Shown one piece after another: positions 57,261 to 64,000 of a DNA stretch of 64,000 nucleotides. The notes under the pieces were generated by a model. That model did not search any database. It saw only the letters and a program-made list of their open reading frames with translations, and was not told the origin of the DNA. Each line of letters starts with the position of its first letter. Within the stretch, counting starts at the first letter, position 1. Position numbers and translations under genes: made by a program. The stretch comes from Ciona savignyi (Eukaryota; Chordata; Ascidiacea; Phlebobranchia; Cionidae), in NCBI GenBank assembly GCA_000149265.1, contig CH003275.1, positions 2,171,778 to 2,235,777 on the forward strand, read 5' to 3'.

Positions 57261-58382
57261 TATGCTGACATCCAACAAATAACAACCAATATTTACGGCA
57301 ATATACAGCAAAGAAAACAGTGAAAGACCAAATAGTCACCAGTGTCAACCGTACCCATGTTTTCAGTTAAAAGATAATATTAAAATAGACTATTGCATCG
57401 CCTGTATAATTAATACCTAAGTTTAAACAAGTTAAACGACATACACCAGTAGTGACATAGTATTTTACCCCACGAACACTCAAATGTGGTAACATTTCTT
57501 AATATCTCTTTGTTTAGTGGTATGTTTATGCATGGGCTCAAGCGGTATAAACAAACTATTCAAATAACTTGGTAAGGTATTATTAGAATACCTGTACATA
57601 CATTTTCCAATTTTATGAATGAAGATATCAAGAATATTAAAACATGATCTCATATATGAATCAAAATAAAATATTACACCACGTACTCTAGACCAGGGGT
57701 TCTAACCGCTGTATACCCCTTGAAGGTAAGAAACAACAAAGCAAGCGGTACGAGATGCAATACATATTTCAATGCATAATTAAATTTTTTGTTGTGAACA
57801 ACGTAACGGTTAATAAATACACACTGATAACAGGCTAGCAAGACAAAATATACGTCACAGTTTTAAATTGGCTTAACTAATTGGAGCCTTTCCTGGAAAC
57901 CATGCATTCAAATACTTCTTTGGAAACTTTACACTAATTTACTCATTGTAGTAAGTAAAATAAAACTCCTGGTTAGCTAAACCTCACTATTTACATTATA
58001 GTTGCTGTATAAACGGTATAACCAATTACCTCTATCACGGCCGTATCTTGTCGTGTCTTAGTCGTGGTATTTATAACCGGTTTCGTTGACTGACGCACCG
58101 CGGTGAAAGGATTTGCCAATTGCTTTAGTTCAATCACGCGCATGACAAATTAATAAACCTCTATGCTTGGCCGGAAATGACGGTGTTGTGTCTTGGTCAT
58201 GGTGTTTTGCATTTTACGTCAAGTTGATTAATGAGTAATTGATTATAATTGACTTCGATGCTTTGTAGTTCCATATTGTCATTTAATTTTGCAAAAACAA
58301 GGTACCGTGTATGATAAAGGAACAAGAGATTTGTAATACACGTAAATTTGTTCATTGCTCACCACTGAGCGATCACACACTA

Positions 58383-58675
58383 GGATAGGATAGGATATTC
58401 ATGTTTATCCCGTGAATGGGAAAACCAAGGGGGTTATCACACGGGCAATCGTCAGATCACCTCGCGCCCACCGTCGGTTTATCGGAGCTATTGCAGTGCT
58501 TTGTACATGATAGACACGTTTCTTCTATTTGGTAGAACCCATTAATCCACTGGGTTCAGGCAATGTCCGTAAAGTGCCTTGCCCAAGGACACAACCGACT
58601 AGCTAGCGACCAGTTTCGCACCTGTAACCTTTCGATTAAGAGGCGACACACTTAACCGCCAGACTAACCAACCGG
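58383..58675 (-). mobile_element. tRNA-derived SINE, full length
   Basis: Near consensus, reversed, tail AGGATAGGATAGGAT. Confidence 0.92.
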
Positions 58676-60282
58676 AACTCTATAGGTGGAATATCACAGT
58701 CCTGACTTTTTGCATATTTGCAATATTGATTTGTTTACAAAAAAACGAAGTTTTAATTATGTTGGTGTATTTTGCAGTGTCTCTGTTACTTGATAAGCCG
58801 CATACTTGGTTTTGTTTTTCTGTAGAGTAGTTTTTTGCCGCCCCTAACAACGCTCTATATTTTAAAGCTTATTACTTGAGTCTAATCATTTATTTTTCGG
58901 TTTTTATAATATTTTTTTACCATCTGATTGCACACCACGCTGCCCCTAACCTGTTTTTTCTTCTTTCCTGTCTTGAAGCAATTTTTACTATACGGCCAAG
59001 ACATTATTGTTCCAGATATCCGGACATCAACATTTCTTCAACTAGGAGAAGGTCGGCCGTATTTTTTGTGTGGCTTAGCAGTGTGGTCTGTACAGGAAGA
59101 TGGCAGTCAGCGTTAAACTTATACGTCTTAACCAATCTGTATTATTATATTCGTAGTGCTTCTTTTCACACTCCTAAATAAATATTATATAAATCAAATG
59201 CATGGAATATTTAATGTAAATATGCCCCGCTAAGTGTACTAAAAACTAATAGTTTCAACTGACATTAGTGGAATTTCATTTTAGGGTTTTTATCTTTTTT
59301 CACCATGGTCCACGCTTTCGGGCAACACCTTCACCTAAATCTGGCACCCCCACCATACTAGACGAGCTTTACCGCACACTCTTCTTCAGGCCTCTATATC
59401 GCTTGGTCTTAAATAAATTTTGTTTGCACTTTGTTATTTTTTGCATAGTCCGCTATATTTATTTAATTTTATCCTTTTTTAAATTACGTGTTTTAACAAC
59501 TCTTCGTTTTGCCGTTGTTTCCTGTTGTTCCTGTGCCGTAATTTTATTCGTTTTGCCGCCTTTTTCCTGTTACTGTGCCGTAATTTCAAACTGCATTACG
59601 TCTAACAGAATAAAAATGACACAATCATCGAGACCTCCCCACAATTAATTATTTGACATGACATATAAACCAGTATATTTAAACAAGGTCACAAAGTTAC
59701 AAGGCATTACCGCGCAAAGTTTCAATCGACAGAAATACTTTTACTGCAATAATTAACCAGTTTAATGGAGCGTATGCTCCTACCATTCAGCTTAAAGGTG
59801 ACGCACTTACAAACCAAGCTATTCGGCGGGTCAAAAATAATTGATAAATGACGTATTTCCCCAATTATTTTTTCTCCAAAAAAATAGTCGAGTGTTTACA
59901 ATTAAATAAATAAAATAAAATATTTCACCAAATTGTATTGTTTGCTATTGTGTTAATTTCGTTAATTTGTCCCCAGAAATCGATCCATTGCAAAGGCATT
60001 CAAGCAAATCACGTTTCATTCAGGGTCATGCTTTTGTTTCCTTTATCAAGGTGCCGGTTTGAAACATCGTTTTGGCTTTGGATAGTTACCTCAGATAGGA
60101 CGAACATGCACGTTAAAAGCCTAGCTACTGTTAAAGTTGAGGTTCAGATTTGCTCTTAGTTTCTATTATTTTTAACGTATATTTTGCCGTTTTTTCTGAT
60201 TTACCTAAATTTCACGTAAGAAAAATAAATATCGAAAAATATCTCGCGGACAAATTTCAGATTGCTTTATGCCCACTATGGG

Positions 60283-60354
60283 GTGAAAACTAAAAGGAGG
60301 AAAATCGGAAAGTCGAGAAGGAGGAAACTGCTTACTAAAATAAAGATTAGGGCA
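60283..60354. repeat. MITE family D, left half only
   Basis: GGGGTGAAAACTAAAAGGAG and the following purine-rich arm match the left side of family D; the element is cut off by a SINE tail that starts at about 60355. Confidence 0.65.
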
Positions 60355-60452
60355 TTACACTGTAATAGCTTCGGTAACTACGATAACCTGCGTGTTAATT
60401 CCCCTTGAATTTTCCCAATCATGGGGATAAACATAAATATCCTATTCTATTA
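60355..60452 (+). mobile_element. SINE tail fragment
   Basis: Sense 3' part ending ATATCCTATTC; abuts half of a family D MITE. Confidence 0.8.
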
Positions 60453-60632
60453 TACCCTAAATACCCATAAAGGATCTGTTGCCTGTTTTGTGTTCAATTC
60501 ACTACCATACTCATTTATCGAACTGATTTATTTTTGTTTGAAAACAGGTTCATTAAACTAGCCAGTTACGTCCAGCCAAGCTGTGATATCCGTTTTATTT
60601 TATCTGATATGGTAGTTCAAAAAATCTCGACC

Positions 60633-62516
60633 ATGGACGCGAGTGCAAAATCTTGCCAAGTAAATGCTAACTTTGAATCTGTTGCACAAGATCCACTGAA
60701 ACATGTCCTTACTGTGATCGAAAAGAAAATTCGAAACCTAGACAAACGCAAGGTAAAGACTGTGACCTAGTTAATACTTTAGTGTGTATTTTTGGTAATA
60801 CTTCAAAGTGCTGGGCAAATGTTCTGTCAGCCTCTTCACCTTTTGTCACAAGTTGTTATTTTAATTGTCCTTCAGTTTTAAATAAATCCTATAATAATAG
60901 ATATATCCTTTATTATCGATTTTCTCCCATTCCATTTGTTTATAAGTGGCAACTTAAAAAAAAGGTAATTTACCCTTGTATTTTCTTGTGTATATTTTCA
61001 TAATTTTTTTGTTGAAAATCCAAGGTTCATATTTTAATATGGCTTTCCATCACAGAACTTCTAGGATATTCATAAATTGATTTTTTAATGTGAATTTTTT
61101 CCACCAATTATCAGATGTTGACCGTGGGTCAATTGTGGCAGATTTATTTTACACTTATCTGACAACTAATAGATAAGATGATCATCAACATAAATATTCA
61201 TTTCAAATCATAACCATACCTGCTAATGTTAAATTCTTCATAACACGTTAGCTAAATTGGTTAATGTCATATTTGGCAGGTGAAATTAGACGGATATCGC
61301 AAGATTGTCACCGAGGGCGGAGTTTTGGACAAAGACCAGGAATGTGCGGTAGGGAAGTACAGTGAAGTGATGGGAAGTCTGGATTTCGCCAAAGATCTTT
61401 CGAAGGCTCTTTCTGGCATTACATGCGAGGTATGGTGGCTAGTTGATAACTAGACAGATGGCTGCAATGAATGTGTTTTAAAAGTAACCCTATAGATTTA
61501 ATGTTTTTTAACAGCAATTATAACATTTGTCTGGGTGCATTCCTTAATCACTTATAAGCATTGGCCTTCAGTTGAAAGGTTGTGCGATAGAAAACAACTA
61601 GTGAATTTCTCGTTTGGCGGATGTTGTCTGAACCCAGGGATTCTATTGGTTTAAACCAAAAAAAGTCCAATAACTTCAGTAAGGTAGTTGTGGTCACGGT
61701 AATTTGACATTTTCCTGTGAATTGATTATATCCGCTCCCGTTTTCCCATACTCAGCATACAGTTAGTCAGCTATAGTTTATAACAGTAATATACGCACAT
61801 TCAAGAAATTGACATCTGCGCGACAGGTGTCAAAAGCCCAGCGTAAGATGCAGCGTCGGGAACAAACGGCGAAAGAAGACAAAGATCTAAACCTGAGCAA
61901 ATACATCACGAAAGCTTTGATGGTATTTAATCTCATGTTCGCAGAGGAACATATCCAAGAAGATTTCCTGGCAGGTCAAAATGGTGCTGTGGTGAGAAAA
62001 ATGTTGGTTTTATCTATATTCTCAGGGCAACGCTAAAGGGAGGGAAAGCGGAAAGGAGGGAAAGTGCTCACCAAAACTATGGAAATTAGTTCTAACCCTT
62101 CCCTAAACAATAATCTCAACCCCTGAATTAACTTTCCAACTCCAACCCCATGTTTTAAACTAATTCTTATGCATTAATATTCATTTTAGTGTACAGTTTC
62201 CCTCCTTCCCTTTTTTCCTCCTTTCAGTTTTCCCCATATTTTCAACATAAATATCCAGTAATAGCCAATGTAAAAAAATGCATCAATAAGTCACAATGTA
62301 TGGACATAGTCATGTTGAGGTCCTATTTTTATTATAAGACTGGTTAAAATTTTAATTTTCCAACTTATATTGTACTACATGTCGGTATGTTAAGTCTTAT
62401 TTTTATTATTAGTACACTAACATTTTATTTCCTCAGCTTATCTCACAACAAGACATTGACTTGATGTTGTCGTTTCACAAGTCCTGTCTTATGATACCAA
62501 GTGAAGCTGGCCAAAA
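60633..62516 (+). CDS. caprin: Caprin-family RNA-granule protein, 3'-incomplete
   Basis: Exons at 60633-60752, 61280-61429, 61827-61991 and 62437-62516 join in phases 0, 0 and 0, and the last ends in phase 2 (CAAAA/GTAAGT). The start ATG has a good context (CGACCATGG); an in-frame ATG at 60609 is an alternative. The encoded segment follows the N-terminal homology region of caprin-1: IEKKIRNLDKRK, then KLDGYRKIV, LDKDQ, AVGKYSEVMGSLDFAKDLSKAL, QRKMQRREQTAKE and the helical LISQQDIDLML. Caprin is a cytoplasmic RNA-binding, G3BP/FMRP-associated protein of stress and neuronal granules. The G3BP-binding and RGG regions would lie beyond the window. Introns contain SINE relics and one MITE. Confidence 0.88.
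61555..61750 (+). mobile_element. Old SINE relic
   Basis: CAGTTGAAAGGTTGTGCGA, GTCTGAACCCAGGGATTC and a remnant body in order, in a caprin intron. Confidence 0.5.
62024..62235. mobile_element. MITE family D, 212 bp
   Basis: Inverted ends GGAGGGAAAGCGGAAAGGAG and CTCCTTCCCTTTTTTCCTCC enclose a CTAACCC-type centre, inside a caprin intron. Confidence 0.8.
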
Positions 62517-64000
62517 GTAAGTACCATGTTTATATATATAAAAGACAATTATAGTGTTTATCCCAGTCTATGTGAAAGCACAAGGCAATTTTAAATTCGG
62601 TATGATTTCCCTGACTTTGCGTTGGTGTACCAGAGATATTGCAGTGTGTTGAATATGATTGAGATATTTTTACAATTTTTTTAAACTATTAACCACTGGG
62701 TTTAATTAACCAGCTGTGTTAATCTTGCCAAAGAACACAAACTAGCTAGTGGCTGATTTTGATATCAGAATCTATTTGGTGATGGTCTGATGTGATTAAG
62801 TTAACTGGGATGAAAAAAACGCATTATAGCAAAATTGTTTAAATGCAGGGTTCCTAACTTACTAGTTTAGTGCAATGTGTAGTAATAATCAGTGGCGGCG
62901 TTAGTGGGGTGGCAGGGTGGGCCGGCCACCCCTGAAAATATCGACCACCTCTTTAAATCACCCACTTATGTATTTTAAGTGCTATGTTAAAAGTGAATAA
63001 AAGTTGAAAAAGGTTTTATGAACAGGCGCTATTCGATTAATATGTCATACTCCCTCTCCCTATCACCGATCAGCTAGGCAACGTAATTGAATAACAATAA
63101 TTAAGTAGGGGAGTATAGAGTGCAATTTGGATGAGCGAACAACTTTCGTTGAAAACGTGCCACACACCCAACGTTTACGTATATGCTGATGTTCGCTTTT
63201 CGTTAAGTCTCACACGCGCAAAGGGGAGGAGAAAGGGCGTGTGTATCTTGTTTATAATATCGTCCTTTCAACGGTCTGCGCACTCTTGTAATTTGGCAGA
63301 AAGTCAACGAAACTGCGGTCAAAAGTTAATCACGCTTTCTTGCTGTGGCAGGATACATCCCTTTTTATATAAAACCACCGATCCATATTAATATACGGTA
63401 GCGTGGACAACACATAAATAAAGCAAATCATCATTCTCAGTTTTTTGTTTAAACCCCATTGTGTTAAAACGTAGAAAGCGTTATAACACGGGCAATCACC
63501 ACACGCAGTTTGTTTAGCGTACCGGAATACGACCATGCATATCTATCATTCAGGCCGACTTAAGGTTGCTACGGCAATGCGAACGAAGCGCGGTTAAATA
63601 TCTCGATTGTCTAAGAAGTAACAGACTCTTGTAAAGTTTTAAATATTAATAAATCCGAGATAGAAAATCACTGTAGGTTGGAACATGTAAAGCCTCTCTG
63701 TTAGCGCGCCAAGGCTTTCGATCGTTATACAACGTGATCGGCCTTTCTCTTATGCTAATCGTAGAGGCCGTGATTCGCACGAATCATTAAAAAAGACAGA
63801 AAGCCCTTCTCTTTTCTGATGCGCCGTAACCGCAACGAGGAACAAGTAAGAAATTTATGTTTTGGAATTAGCAATTTGTAGTTTTCACTCTAATTCGATT
63901 GCTAAGAATTAACCAAAGTTTTATTTTGCATACATTAAAACAAGTCTTATATTAGTAGGCTATATCTCTCGCAAAACGAACGTGCCTAACTGCCTACTAT
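62517..64000. other. Caprin intron or downstream region, no exon recognised
   Basis: Contains a degraded SINE (62545-62790) and a possible hAT end at 62891 (CAGTGGCGGCGTTAG). A GC-richer tract near 63690-63840 contains a short hairpin (CGGCCTTT at about 63740 with AGAGGCCG) of unknown meaning. I see no further caprin exon. Confidence 0.4.
62545..62790 (-). mobile_element. Old SINE relic
   Basis: GTTTATCCCAGTCTATG, ATTGCAGTGTGTTGAATATG and AATCTTGCCAAAGAACACAA keep the reversed SINE order. Confidence 0.55.

Larger units (their letters stand above)
57261..60608. other. Intergenic region before caprin
   Basis: Contains a possible MITE end at 57693 (CAGGGGTTCTAACC), a full SINE (58383-58675), a half MITE (60283-60354) and a SINE tail (60355-60452). 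Open frames at 58876-59181 and 59268-59648 are hydrophobic and Cys-rich with no conserved motif; I do not call them. Part of this may be caprin promoter or a 5' UTR exon, since an acceptor-like GAAAACAG occurs at 60539-60546. Confidence 0.45.

Noticed and set aside
59268-59648. 126-residue hydrophobic, Cys-rich open frame
   Set aside because: T-rich sequence gives Phe/Leu/Cys-rich translations by chance; no family resemblance and no splice context.
63690-63840. Small structured RNA suggested by a CGGCCTTT/AGAGGCCG hairpin
   Set aside because: The stem is only about 8 bp with a long loop, and no known RNA family or promoter elements are visible.

Overview
The window looks like an animal nuclear genome: AT-rich, many short exons with GT-AG introns, dense SINEs and MITEs, and one 100-N assembly gap. 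The gene set (a chordate-style POLQ, a four-TM MARVEL/CMTM-type protein, a caprin, HNK-1-type carbohydrate sulfotransferase, SUEL lectin domains), modest intron sizes and a tRNA-derived SINE with a TATCC-type tail suggest an invertebrate chordate, probably a tunicate. That taxonomic guess is inference.

Layout. (1) 426-22905, + strand: the 3' thirty exons of DNA polymerase theta (POLQ), from the helicase Walker B box to the stop. The 5' part, including Walker A, lies outside the window. All exon junctions phase correctly. (2) 24349-33064, - strand, convergent with POLQ: a Golgi-type carbohydrate sulfotransferase whose catalytic domain is split by four exons encoding two tandem SUEL (galactose/rhamnose-binding) lectin domains. 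This is the most unusual object here. (3) 36891-36981, -: one exon-like terminal fragment. (4) 38611-39775, +: a two-exon four-TM MARVEL-domain gene. (5) 42751-55356: three copies of a four-exon Sulfotransfer_4-type P-loop gene. Copy 1 (+) and copy 2 (-) are inverted around a 4.0-kb decayed hAT transposon and both have a disrupted exon 1; copy 3 (-) is intact. (6) 56500-57250, +: a non-LTR reverse transcriptase remnant. (7) 60633-62516, +: the first exons of a caprin gene that leaves the window on the right.

Two themes recur. First, tandem duplications repeatedly span splice sites: a 61-bp array with ten decoy acceptors before one POLQ exon, a threefold repeat before the last POLQ exon, a decayed acceptor copy before a helicase exon, and a duplicated donor in a lectin exon. 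Second, transposons sit exactly on splice signals: a hAT MITE whose target-site duplication contains a POLQ acceptor, and a SINE that begins about six bases inside an intron of sulfotransferase copy 3. Paralogous empty sites inside the window confirm two of the insertions to the base.

Functionally the window mixes one DNA-repair enzyme, two unrelated sulfotransferase families (one probably acting on glycans in the Golgi with built-in lectins), a membrane-trafficking-type MARVEL protein and an RNA-granule protein. Nothing suggests that they form a pathway.
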